Source: Acidaminobacter sp. JC074 (GTDB lineage: Bacteria > Bacillota > Clostridia > Peptostreptococcales > Acidaminobacteraceae). Taken from it: DNA of 57,684 nucleotides. A program made the position numbers and the translations under genes. Of the stretch, positions 44,701-52,961 are shown piece after piece (position 1 is the first letter of the stretch; the number at the start of each line of letters is the position of its first letter). The DNA lies in NCBI RefSeq assembly GCF_022496765.1, contig NZ_VANV01000031.1:1-57684 (forward strand). Direction: 5' to 3'. The notes below the pieces were generated by a model. That model had not been told where the DNA came from. It ran no database searches and saw only the letters and a list, made by a program, of their open reading frames with translations.

Positions 44701-47557
44701 CTAGAATCATATAGTCGAGTTCTTTTTCTTTAAGTGTCTTAAAGAAATCATCTATAAACTCAAAGGACTTGTTATAATCATTTTCAAGTGGCATAAGTGA
44801 CTTAACTGTCAGTAGGCCATAGGTGTCGGTAAATGACTGTGCATACAAGTCGTCATCCGTTTCTAAAGTTGCCTTGTAGTCGACAGCATCTACTAGAGTT
44901 TCGCCTGATGTGCCATCAGGTGAAATGTATTTGACTTTAAAGCTTTCAGCATACTCAACAGATATTAAGTAATTAATGGCAAAGTCACTATTGATGACAA
45001 AGTATTTAAAGGTATCGTTTTCGCCTTCAGATGATATCCTATAAAACATGGAGTCAATGATCTCTGATGCTGGTTTCTTGTTGATGCTGATGATTTCACT
45101 GGCTTTTGGAATGTCTTTATAAAAGGCATTGTCTTCTAGATAAATCTTACCATCTAGAGCATAGATCTTATCAGCAAAGACCTTAACTTGGTCCAAGTCA
45201 TCTGTAAAGCTTATATCTGTATGAACACTGTTTAAAGACGATGTAATTGGCTTTATGAGTCTTAGATACTCAAGTTTGGTCATATCATTAAAGATATGTT
45301 CCTTAGCATACTCATGAGACGCCTTGAATGCATTGTAGTCTGTATTTAAATGGGTATGGGTATAAATCTTGCCGGTTAAGTAATCAAAATCACTTTGAAG
45401 CGCCTCTTTAGAGAAGGTTTCAAATATGCCTGTTGGACTGACATTTGAAAAGTCATCTCTGTTCTCATATCTTGTAGTCGTGGCTTCACTTTCAAAGTAG
45501 GCCAAAAGCTCAAACTCTTTGTTGGTTACTTGGGCAATACCTAAAAGACATAAGAGTAAAAGGACTAAGGCAACTTGTTTTCTAATGGTCTTCTTATTGT
45601 GTCCAGTGTCTTTGATATTGGATAATACAGATTCCCTTAAGATGATGGAGTTTGATATATAAACAATGATCACAACAAAGACAGTGACAATACCAAATAA
45701 GGCTAAAGCCAAGAGTGGTATATTGATGATCTTAAAGACATGTGAAATGCTTGTGATGTAATCGATTCTTAAATACATAATAAAAGCTGTAACTAAGAGA
45801 ATGATCATGGATACTATTAGGGATATAAAGCCTAAAAAGTACATCTCAAGTCCAAGTATCTTCATAATATTATATTTTGTATAGCCTTTGGTCCTATAAA
45901 GACCTATCTCATATTTTCTTTCAAAGATAGAGGCTGATAATAAGGAAACAAAGGATATGGATGCAATGGCAATGATGACATATAGAAAGACCACTGATAA
46001 GCTGAAGAAGGAATCAATTTTGTTATAAGTGGCACCGATTCTTTTTTCATGAGAGCCATCCACTCGATAGCCTTCATCTTTAAGAACTGATAAGAGCTGG
46101 TCATGAGACTCTCTATACACATTCTCCTTGTAAATGATAATCTTACTTAACTCAAGCTCTCTAGGCAATTCTAGATAGGAAGGTCTATCACTTGATGTGT
46201 ATTCAAATAAATCAGTAAAATCCTCTGTGATGTAAATGGTAGGATTTTTTTCATAAATCTTTGAGTCATCAATGATACCTGCTATTTTAAACTTTGGCCA
46301 ACCTTTTTCAAAAACAGTAAAGTTAGATAAATCTACTAAATCAAAAACATCACCTGCATCAAGTTCGCCTGTGGCATATTGGTCTTTAAGTCTTTGACCG
46401 CCAAGCCCCAGTCTGGTAAGCATGGCGATGACAGACTCTGATGTCATGAGGACTTCAGAATCTTCTTCAGGTAGTTTACCTGCAAGTAAAATCTTTTCAA
46501 AGTAGGCCTTATCAGTCATTTGAACCATATCTGTTGAAAAGAGCTTAGGTGGTTCGTAGATTCTACCAGTCGTCAATCTGACTTGAGTATTGTACATAAG
46601 TGCAATGGATTCGACTGCTTCTTTATCCATTAACAAATCAAGTTTTTCTTTACTATGTTTAAGACCAACATAATCTGTTCTTATGGATTTGATCCCTGTA
46701 TCAAGTGAGATATCATGGATATATTTTTTTACATACTCACCTTGAATAACAATGGAGGTGGATGCAATAAGCATGATAAAGACGATGAATAAGGCATACC
46801 TGATGGTGTGCTTGTATCTTCCTATGATATTTTTAAAGGCCAGCCAAAGGACATTGGAATCGTAGATCCGTTCATGATTAGACGTGTCGAACTGACCTTG
46901 TTTGATCAAGTGGCTATGGTTAACAATCCTACCATCTACAGTTTCAAAAATCATATCACTATAGAGATTGGCAAGATCTAAGTTATGGGTGATAAAGATG
47001 ACCAACTTTTCTTTAGAAAGCTCTTCTAAGATATCTGTGATGATCTTTTTAGTATCGTTATCCAGTGAACCTGTCGGTTCATCACAGATGATGATATCGA
47101 CGTTTTTAGCGATTGTTCTGGCAATGGCTACTCTTTGCTGCTGACCACCTGATAGTTGGTCAGGACGTTTATACAAACTTTCTTCAAGGCCTAGGCTAAG
47201 AAGGATTTCCTTGGCTCTTTCTTTTTTATTTTGAGTTTCATCTGATATGCCTAAAATAACATTGTCTAAAGCATTGAGATGAGGAATTAAGTTAAGGTCT
47301 TGAAAGATAAAACTGACTTTTTCTCTTCTGAAGGATTCGAAGTCTTCTATCTTTTCCTTGTTAAAGTAGATCTCACCTGAATCAGGTGTGTCCAAGCCAC
47401 CAATGATGTTAAGGACCGTGGTTTTACCATTACCACTGGCACCTAGGAGTGTCACAAAACCAGAGCTAGGAAAGGTGACCGAAAGGTCTTTTAAAACATG
47501 TTGGTACTTGTCTTCTCTTATTTGAAAGCTTTTATTTATTTTTTTAAGTTCTAACAT
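41774..47557 (-). CDS. ABC ATPase-permease fused to three S41 protease-like modules
   Basis: 1927 residues in one uninterrupted frame. 1-220: MacB/LolD-type ATPase, Walker A GASGNGKT (39-46), LSGGQQQR (135-142), CDEPTGSLD. 250-272: first helix. 273-515: extracytoplasmic domain. 516-640: three helices of an FtsX-type permease. About 660-677: a fifth helix that exports the tail. Then three homologous S41 modules (about 703-1095, 1106-1490, 1501-1927), each with an N-terminal helical part, a PDZ-like EI(I/L)SIN segment, an LDLRG motif (952, 1353, 1771) and a Ser box (Ser1005, Ser1399, Ser1834). Only module 1 keeps the active-site His (His779; Asn1182 and Gln1576 in the others). It lies 8 bases after its likely partner. 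I know no described family with this layout. Confidence 0.85.
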   Translation of the reverse strand: MLELKKINKSFQIREDKYQHVLKDLSVTFPSSGFVTLLGASGNGKTTVLNIIGGLDTPDSGEIYFNKEKIEDFESFRREKVSFIFQDLNLIPHLNALDNVILGISDETQNKKERAKEILLSLGLEESLYKRPDQLSGGQQQRVAIARTIAKNVDIIICDEPTGSLDNDTKKIITDILEELSKEKLVIFITHNLDLANLYSDMIFETVDGRIVNHSHLIKQGQFDTSNHERIYDSNVLWLAFKNIIGRYKHTIRYALFIVFIMLIASTSIVIQGEYVKKYIHDISLDTGIKSIRTDYVGLKHSKEKLDLLMDKEAVESIALMYNTQVRLTTGRIYEPPKLFSTDMVQMTDKAYFEKILLAGKLPEEDSEVLMTSESVIAMLTRLGLGGQRLKDQYATGELDAGDVFDLVDLSNFTVFEKGWPKFKIAGIIDDSKIYEKNPTIYITEDFTDLFEYTSSDRPSYLELPRELELSKIIIYKENVYRESHDQLLSVLKDEGYRVDGSHEKRIGATYNKIDSFFSLSVVFLYVIIAIASISFVSLLSASIFERKYEIGLYRTKGYTKYNIMKILGLEMYFLGFISLIVSMIILLVTAFIMYLRIDYITSISHVFKIINIPLLALALFGIVTVFVVIIVYISNSIILRESVLSNIKDTGHNKKTIRKQVALVLLLLCLLGIAQVTNKEFELLAYFESEATTTRYENRDDFSNVSPTGIFETFSKEALQSDFDYLTGKIYTHTHLNTDYNAFKASHEYAKEHIFNDMTKLEYLRLIKPITSSLNSVHTDISFTDDLDQVKVFADKIYALDGKIYLEDNAFYKDIPKASEIISINKKPASEIIDSMFYRISSEGENDTFKYFVINSDFAINYLISVEYAESFKVKYISPDGTSGETLVDAVDYKATLETDDDLYAQSFTDTYGLLTVKSLMPLENDYNKSFEFIDDFFKTLKEKELDYMILDLRGSDQGQVNIASHLMSYLLSEEAMFLDTEIALSDNHFTGKLFILQDGGSSSVTGQVLSVLKDKNRAYHIGVESSNGSLISRNVQGSDLENTNLRLSMARDLSSAGVSEVTLGQGVLPDYEILASVEDMINNEDIALNLAAHIVDRDLAIDDFSSLSPEGLFETYTKKELKDDLDDFKTQIEHHPHLFTDEEKMEILLVHAEEELSDGMTKLEFMRLLQPIAASLNAHNTLVFSQDEYDHVKLLADKVYAEGDKLYLSDNAFYSDIPLGSQILSINGRQASDIIDLICSSLSSDGDNLTYKYYLLNEDFGGNYFKYVEYLDYFDIEYIRPDGLRGSLSVEGIEAKDIEDRYQTDNLENLSQDFRDDYAVLKIRAFSPLIKDDIDDFFKTLKEKDLKYLVLDLRGNAGGDTDVSDYLLSYLVPDHPLKADASYHEEVLVLQDGSVTSIAGQFLSQLRSNRVGISFGDEAGSSSVITTSVESKMLENSNLVFNYSTQVSDMGIEADLTSGIIPDYEVTPIIEDIVSKKDSQLAYVEEVLKDKIHYGEFYNMNMEGLFEVFSKEDLTSDLDVIVDTLKNRHTNLYTDMDLFESLEDSIRNELHDDMTKLEFLRLVTPLVSSANCWQTSLSYSVVDQRAKSLGGAYSQDVFDSNVQVFADKIHIYKDKLYLYDNTFYEIPLGSEILSINGKRSSEIIDALLGFIASDGHNKTLKYDVLNSNFSWYYFLYLENTDKFDLIYTSPNGSKASKSVHALGLNEIAKERKSIRHFNEPIVYNVYDDYAYLDINTFDVYEQLQQKNFRYALYDFFMEMKVKETDHLILDLRGNHGGNPVLVAKLLTYLQPVPHRYWSDHSEDHTELSSPLVSSNINYSGKIYVLMDGGTSSTTGHLIALLKYHNIATFIGQESGSTYISSDTTKVLSLTNTKINLSFSTEVFEVDAPGLDPGKGLKPDYEIIPSVQDLIDNSDPVLDFARRLMK

Positions 47558-47565
47558 GGTTCACC

Positions 47566-49584
47566 TCACGAATTCCTAAGTAGTTCGAGTAGATTGATGT
47601 TTCTTAACTCACGGTTGATGGAGTAGACGATGGTTGTTAGTATCATAAGAAGGACTAATACAGCAGACGTTGTATTGAGATTGACAATACTGCTGGATTC
47701 AATGATCCGATAAGGGTCAAAAGACTTAACGATGGCTTCATTGATGAATACATTGATGAGTGACCATAAGATCATGGTTGTGGTCATCAAAATGACAATG
47801 AGTATAAGGCCTTCTTTTAAGAACATGGATTTTATATTAGTAGAAGTGTAGCCTAGAGACTTATAGATACCAATGTTTCTTCTGTTTTCAGCTATACTGG
47901 TTCTTATGCCGTTGTAGACTGACACCATGGCAAATACAAATAGAATCCAGCAGCCTGAGATGATGGCTATTTTATAGGCTTTGATTTCGTTGTAATACAT
48001 GTCTCTTTCTTCCATGATGTAGTCTTTACCAAACATAAGATCCTTATGGTTAAGAAAGTTGTTAAACTCTGTTTGTCTCATGTCTAAGTCTTCTCCACTG
48101 ATGGACAAGCTGTATTCGCTAAATTTAGCAGAACCAGCACCAAAGTAGGTAGCCCCTAGTAGTTCGTTAAACTCTTCTTCTAGGACATAGAGGTTGTTTC
48201 TATACTTGTATTTTTCAGCAGTAGAACTGTTTAAGGTCGATGGGTTGAACCAGTACTTGGAATCGTTGATAAGGCCAACAATCTTAAGTTCTTGACTGTA
48301 GGTCTTATTAGAAAGTCGTCGATTGTGTTTGTAATAATTAAGTTCAAGCTTCTGAATCTCATTTAACAAGTCTTCATCTGATAAAAAGTCAAGTGTCAAC
48401 TTAGGTTTGTTCTTGATGCATTCATCCACAAGTTTCAAAGCAGACTCTTTGCTGTAGAGCACTTCTCCTTTTTTCTCAGGTAAGCGGCCTATTAATATAT
48501 CTTTTTCTAATGAGTCCAAATCGCTGGCTTGTACCATGACCATCCTATAATCCAGGTTATAAACACCATTTGATAGATTGGATATCTGAATAGGTAAAGC
48601 AGCCATAAAAGCGTTTATGGCACCATTATGTTCCTGGTTGTAGCTTGCAATAAATTCCTGGAAGCCTGCATATGTCATGTTAGGTGTTTTGACTAAAATC
48701 TTATCAACTGAGTATTTTTCATAGAGGTAATTATCTATCTCCGTTTCAACACCTTCAATGATGCCTGTTGCAAATATAAAGATGGATGCTATGATAACAA
48801 ATAGGTAAGAAGCATTAAATATGGTCAGTTCGTTTGCCAGTAAGTTAAACTCAAACCTCTTCTTAAATGTCTTACCACTTACCGCTGCATCTTCTGAATG
48901 AGTAGAAGTTCCATTAGAATGATTGGTCTTCATGACAACTAAATCTTTATCTACAATATTTAAAATGATATCAGAGTAACCTTCAGCCACTTCTGTATCA
49001 TGTGTAATAAAGATGAGTGTTTTATCATGAAAAACTTGAACAATCAAGTCCATAATCTCTTTTTTAGTTTTCTTATCAAGCGAACCAGTCGGTTCATCAC
49101 AAAATAAAACTTCGGTATCTCTTGCTAGTGCCCTAGCTATAGCCACTCTTTGCCTTTCGCCACCTGACAGTTGATGTGGAAACTTTTCTGAATGGTCTTT
49201 AAGGCCGACCTTATCAAGCAGGTCAAGTGCACGCTTTTTTTTATCTAAAACGTCATTGGTTAAGGCAAGAGTAATGTTCTTGACTAAGTTTAAGTGTGGT
49301 ATAAGGTTTAAGTCCTGAAAGATAAAAGAGACATTTTCTCTTCTATACTTGTCAAAGTCTTTAATAGGCTGGCCCATATAAAGCAGGTCGCCTTCAAAGT
49401 CTGAATCCACACCACCCATGATCCTTAAAAGGGTAGTTTTACCACAACCACTTGCACCTAAAATAGAAGTGTTGAGACCTTTCTTAAAAGAAAAGCACAC
49501 ATCTTTTAGGACTTCTTCTGATGAGCTGCCAGACTGATAAGTCTTGGACACATTTCTCAGCTCAATTATTCTATCATTGACCAT
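47566..49584 (-). CDS. ABC transporter ATPase-permease, MacB/FtsX type
   Basis: 672 residues. ATPase (1-220) with Walker A GASGCGKT (43-50), LSGGERQR, CDEPTGSLD and the switch His in FITHD. First helix about 255-278, a large extracytoplasmic domain (about 279-555), then three helices (about 560-665), the MacB/type VII topology. Such transporters often do not carry substrate across; they move extracytoplasmic domains to expel peptides or lipids. It lacks the protease tail of the next gene, so the two probably form a heterodimer. Start follows GGGGGAGG. First gene of the operon. Confidence 0.85.
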   Translation of the reverse strand: MVNDRIIELRNVSKTYQSGSSSEEVLKDVCFSFKKGLNTSILGASGCGKTTLLRIMGGVDSDFEGDLLYMGQPIKDFDKYRRENVSFIFQDLNLIPHLNLVKNITLALTNDVLDKKKRALDLLDKVGLKDHSEKFPHQLSGGERQRVAIARALARDTEVLFCDEPTGSLDKKTKKEIMDLIVQVFHDKTLIFITHDTEVAEGYSDIILNIVDKDLVVMKTNHSNGTSTHSEDAAVSGKTFKKRFEFNLLANELTIFNASYLFVIIASIFIFATGIIEGVETEIDNYLYEKYSVDKILVKTPNMTYAGFQEFIASYNQEHNGAINAFMAALPIQISNLSNGVYNLDYRMVMVQASDLDSLEKDILIGRLPEKKGEVLYSKESALKLVDECIKNKPKLTLDFLSDEDLLNEIQKLELNYYKHNRRLSNKTYSQELKIVGLINDSKYWFNPSTLNSSTAEKYKYRNNLYVLEEEFNELLGATYFGAGSAKFSEYSLSISGEDLDMRQTEFNNFLNHKDLMFGKDYIMEERDMYYNEIKAYKIAIISGCWILFVFAMVSVYNGIRTSIAENRRNIGIYKSLGYTSTNIKSMFLKEGLILIVILMTTTMILWSLINVFINEAIVKSFDPYRIIESSSIVNLNTTSAVLVLLMILTTIVYSINRELRNINLLELLRNS

Positions 49585-50041
49585 CTAAACCTCCCCCTCA
49601 AGATATCAAATACATAAATCTACTTTCTAACCCTAAAATAAATTTTCGAAAAATTCAGTTAATACTACTTAAACATTAGCACTTAATAATAAATCGATTC
49701 AAGCAATTTACTTAATATTACAATTGTTTAAACTAGTAGAGCTTTTAGGCACTAATGATCACACTGGAATGAAGTGATTTACTTCATAGCATTGCTGAAA
49801 TCAAAGCCTTTTATATGATTCTTGTAACAAATTAAGAATCCTAGTTGTTGTACAAAAAGGAACAAGAACCATACTAAATTCAAGACTATAATCTAAATGC
49901 AGACATAATTCTAAATTCAGAGGGTATAATATTTCTAGAGCTATTTTAATAAAAATGAAATCTAAGCAAATACTTAATGATGATTCTAGCATCAGAAAAA
50001 GATAAGACTTATTAAAACCATATATATGAAAGAGGTATAAT
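49585..50041. other. Divergent intergenic region
   Basis: Lies between the ABC operon and the lipoprotein gene. Holds an inverted repeat ATGAAGT-GATTT-ACTTCAT (49769-49787) and a TATAAT (49925-49930) that could serve the lipoprotein gene, without a clear -35 box. A 109-codon minus-strand frame (49801-50130) has no ribosome site and overlaps the lipoprotein start; I do not count it. No precursor-peptide gene is visible. Confidence 0.4.
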
Positions 50042-50986
50042 ATGAGAAAAATAGTATTATTAATTGGCCTAATTCTACTGTTGAGTTTATCTGTAAGCTG
50101 TAACAATGAAAGTGAGTCAGTCACAAGCAATAAGGATGAATCAAAGGACGACTATTTTATACTTGAAAATGGTGATTTACAGATAAATATAGAGAATCAG
50201 ACAAGAGTACTAGAGATCAATGCTCTACCAGACAGCCAAATCATTAAGGATGAGAAGGAACGTATACTCATTCTGACGGATCCAACTGTTCAGTACAAAC
50301 ACGGGATACTTGGTGATGATATTGAGGCAAGGTCAGTAACTATAATAGAGTTGTCAGATCACCCTGAAGTCATTAGTAAATTTTCAGTGCCTGCAGATTG
50401 GGTAAGTGAAAGCATTCTTCCTATATGGCATGATTGGGATGAAGATGGCCAAAGAGAAGTCCTTTTAACACTCAGCAATGATAAAAGCGGAGCTAAGCTT
50501 AGCTTGTATGATGAAGAAGGTAATGTCTTAGCAGAAAGTGATCCTATAGGTTTAGGTTATCGTTGGAGACATGCGTTAGATATTGCAGAATTTGGAGATG
50601 ACGGTCAAAAGCTACTAGTAGAAGTACAAACACCTCATATTGGAGGCATTGTTAACTTTTATAGCTGGCATAAGGACAATGGAGTGCTTAAAAAGGAAGC
50701 TACACTTTCAGGTTATTCAACACATGACATAGGCTCAAGGGATATGGGCATGTTTACTTTAATAAAAGATGAGCAGAATGAACAAGTCCTGTTGATACTT
50801 CCCAATCAATCTAAAACGGAACTGGCTGCACTTAGATTAGTAGAAGGCAAGATTAATGAAGAATGGCATATACCAATAGGAGGAAGGCTAAGTGGAAATC
50901 TTAAGTTGGTAGATATAAATGGTGTTAAGTCTATTAGGGCTACTCTTGATAAGAATCAAGAAGTATTGTTGAAACTAACCGAATGA
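50042..50986 (+). CDS. Lipoprotein, FG-GAP/beta-propeller-like
   Basis: 314 residues. Lipobox SVSC with Cys20, then a charged Ser-rich tether to about 37. The remainder is beta-rich; WHDWDEDGQREVLLT (about 128-142) resembles the calcium loop of FG-GAP/VCBS repeats. No enzyme motif. It diverges from the ABC-protease operon and may be its extracellular partner, but nothing proves that. AAAGAGG precedes the ATG. Confidence 0.65.
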   Translation: MRKIVLLIGLILLLSLSVSCNNESESVTSNKDESKDDYFILENGDLQINIENQTRVLEINALPDSQIIKDEKERILILTDPTVQYKHGILGDDIEARSVTIIELSDHPEVISKFSVPADWVSESILPIWHDWDEDGQREVLLTLSNDKSGAKLSLYDEEGNVLAESDPIGLGYRWRHALDIAEFGDDGQKLLVEVQTPHIGGIVNFYSWHKDNGVLKKEATLSGYSTHDIGSRDMGMFTLIKDEQNEQVLLILPNQSKTELAALRLVEGKINEEWHIPIGGRLSGNLKLVDINGVKSIRATLDKNQEVLLKLTE

Positions 50987-51109
50987 TAGTGGTGTTGTAA
51001 AATTCTCTCTTCTATATGATCTGCTGGCTTTTTGTATATACAACTTTTCAATATACTGCTGGCCAGTTAATAAATACTATTCACTATTAATTTATTATAC
51101 TAAAGTATA

Positions 51110-51143
51110 AAACTCACTATTCGATATGAAAAGTGAGTTTTTG
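51110..51143 (+). terminator. Terminator after the lipoprotein gene
   Basis: AAACTCACT (51110-51118) pairs with AGTGAGTTT (51132-51140), followed by T-run. It lies between convergent genes. Confidence 0.7.
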
Positions 51144-51194
51144 GCTTGTTGAGGAGTTCAACAATGAGTTTTCTAATTTTGATTGTTTAAGTCC

Positions 51195-52475
51195 TTATTC
51201 AATAGTTTTGGAAGCGATTATCTGCACTTGATTACGACCATTTTCCTTAGCTTTGTATAATGCATTGTCAATTTTAGACATCAGTTGATCAATATCCATG
51301 ATAGAATTATATGATCCGACTCCCATAGAAACTGTTATTCTATTTACTGTATCAAAATTATAAAGTTCTATAATTTTCCTTATGGATTCAGCTTTATTAT
51401 ATGCTTTACTAATTGGTGTGTTTTGCAAGATAATTATAAATTCTTCGCCTCCCCAACGACCAACAAGATCTGTTTCACGGGTGTTACTTTTAAGGATATG
51501 TGCGAATTCTTTGAGTACTTCATCTCCTACTAGATGACCATAATTATCATTAACCTTTTTAAAAAAATCAATATCTAATAAAATGATTGAGAAGTCTTTT
51601 TGACTGTTTTTAAAGTTGTTTCTGCAGTGTTCCAAATCCTTATCTATTTTTAGGCGATTAGATAGTTTTGTTAGAGCATCTGTTTCAGATGAGTGTTGCA
51701 ACTGAGTGTTCAGATTAATCAATAAGTTTTGCTCATCAAGTAATTGTTTGTTTTTCTGGTCAAGTTTATCCAAAGTAGTTCTTAACTTTAGGGCAATGAA
51801 GTTAATCGAGTTTGCCAAGTCTCCGATTTCATCTTTATTTGAAATATTCAGCTTTTTATCAAACTTTAAGTCTTTAATCTCATTGACAAGATCATTAATT
51901 TGCAAAATAGGTCTTGTTAAATGTATTGATAAAGGGATTGATATTATTGTCCCTAGCAATATTAAAAGTCCTGACACTGCAACATTTAACTTGTTCGCTG
52001 AATCCTTTGCCTCTGACAAGAAATATAAATCTTGTTCCATAATTATGATATCCTCATTGGAGAGTATGCCTACATACAAGATGACTTTTTTATTTGTAAA
52101 TTTAAATGTATGTTCATAAAAATTGGACTTGATGTCAGATTTAATCAAATCATCAACATAATTTTTAAGGTATTGTGGTAAATTACTTGTGTTGCTAAGA
52201 TACTGAACATTAGTAGCCTTAATTGTTCCTGTCTTATCCAGTACTATTGCATTTGTTTTTACTATTTCTTCTATTGAAATATAATAATCATTTTCACCAA
52301 AATCAGATTTCACTTTATTATTCAGTTCGTCGAATTTCGTTTCAAATTCGTCTTCAAATCCTAAAATCATAACTTGATCTTGAAGCTTCAGTGTCGCGAA
52401 TATTGAGACGATGTTACTAATAACGATAATGATAATTATGTATAGTGACAATTTATTCTTTATAGATAGATACAT
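51195..52475 (-). CDS. Membrane diguanylate cyclase with HAMP
   Basis: 426 residues. Two membrane helices (about 10-28 and 160-180) enclose an extracytoplasmic sensor domain. HAMP (about 182-235) and a coiled coil (about 225-260) lead to a GGDEF domain with active motif GGEEF and RETD five residues upstream, the I-site. It should make c-di-GMP with product inhibition. AGGAG precedes the ATG. Unlike the 7TM cyclase at 7059 it senses an outside signal through a small extracellular domain. Confidence 0.9.
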   Translation of the reverse strand: MYLSIKNKLSLYIIIIIVISNIVSIFATLKLQDQVMILGFEDEFETKFDELNNKVKSDFGENDYYISIEEIVKTNAIVLDKTGTIKATNVQYLSNTSNLPQYLKNYVDDLIKSDIKSNFYEHTFKFTNKKVILYVGILSNEDIIIMEQDLYFLSEAKDSANKLNVAVSGLLILLGTIISIPLSIHLTRPILQINDLVNEIKDLKFDKKLNISNKDEIGDLANSINFIALKLRTTLDKLDQKNKQLLDEQNLLINLNTQLQHSSETDALTKLSNRLKIDKDLEHCRNNFKNSQKDFSIILLDIDFFKKVNDNYGHLVGDEVLKEFAHILKSNTRETDLVGRWGGEEFIIILQNTPISKAYNKAESIRKIIELYNFDTVNRITVSMGVGSYNSIMDIDQLMSKIDNALYKAKENGRNQVQIIASKTIE

Positions 52476-52961
52476 TTCTTTACTCCTATTGTAGCAATAA
52501 CTGGAAGAAACTCACATGTTTTTTCGGTGCTTAAAGTTGTGAATTTACCATAGCTGATCAATTCCTCATAGGTATTCATTTAATTAATGTAATTTTAAAA
52601 GATATAGTTGGCTCTAGAATAACAAGTATGTATTGCTAATATACCCTTATAAGATACCAGAAAACATTAAGAATTCTGTTAAACAACCACCAGTTTCTAT
52701 ATAAGAAATTGTAGGTAAACGCAGATTTTTTTATTATATTAAGTTTTTTTCTTTTTCATTTAAATTGGAGAAAAAGTTAAGCGCGATGAGTTAAAATTTG
52801 ATTTCAGCTTACAACATTTTATTCGAATTTTTAATATACTTTTATTTACCTAGTAGTTGCTGGATTTTGAATGATACAGTTTATAGTAATTTATCAATCT
52901 GTTTATCTTCAGTTTATTATTACACTCTATTATTGCCTTAAGCAATTTATTGGAGGATTTT
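52476..52961. other. Very AT-rich divergent gap
   Basis: No reading frame, repeat or RNA fold that I can support. Several TATAAT-like and TTTATT stretches; the only firm signal is GGAGG just before the ATG at 52962. Confidence 0.35.

Noticed and set aside
49801..50130. A 109-codon minus-strand frame upstream of the lipoprotein gene
   Set aside because: No ribosome site, low-complexity hydrophobic translation, and overlap with the lipoprotein signal peptide coding region.
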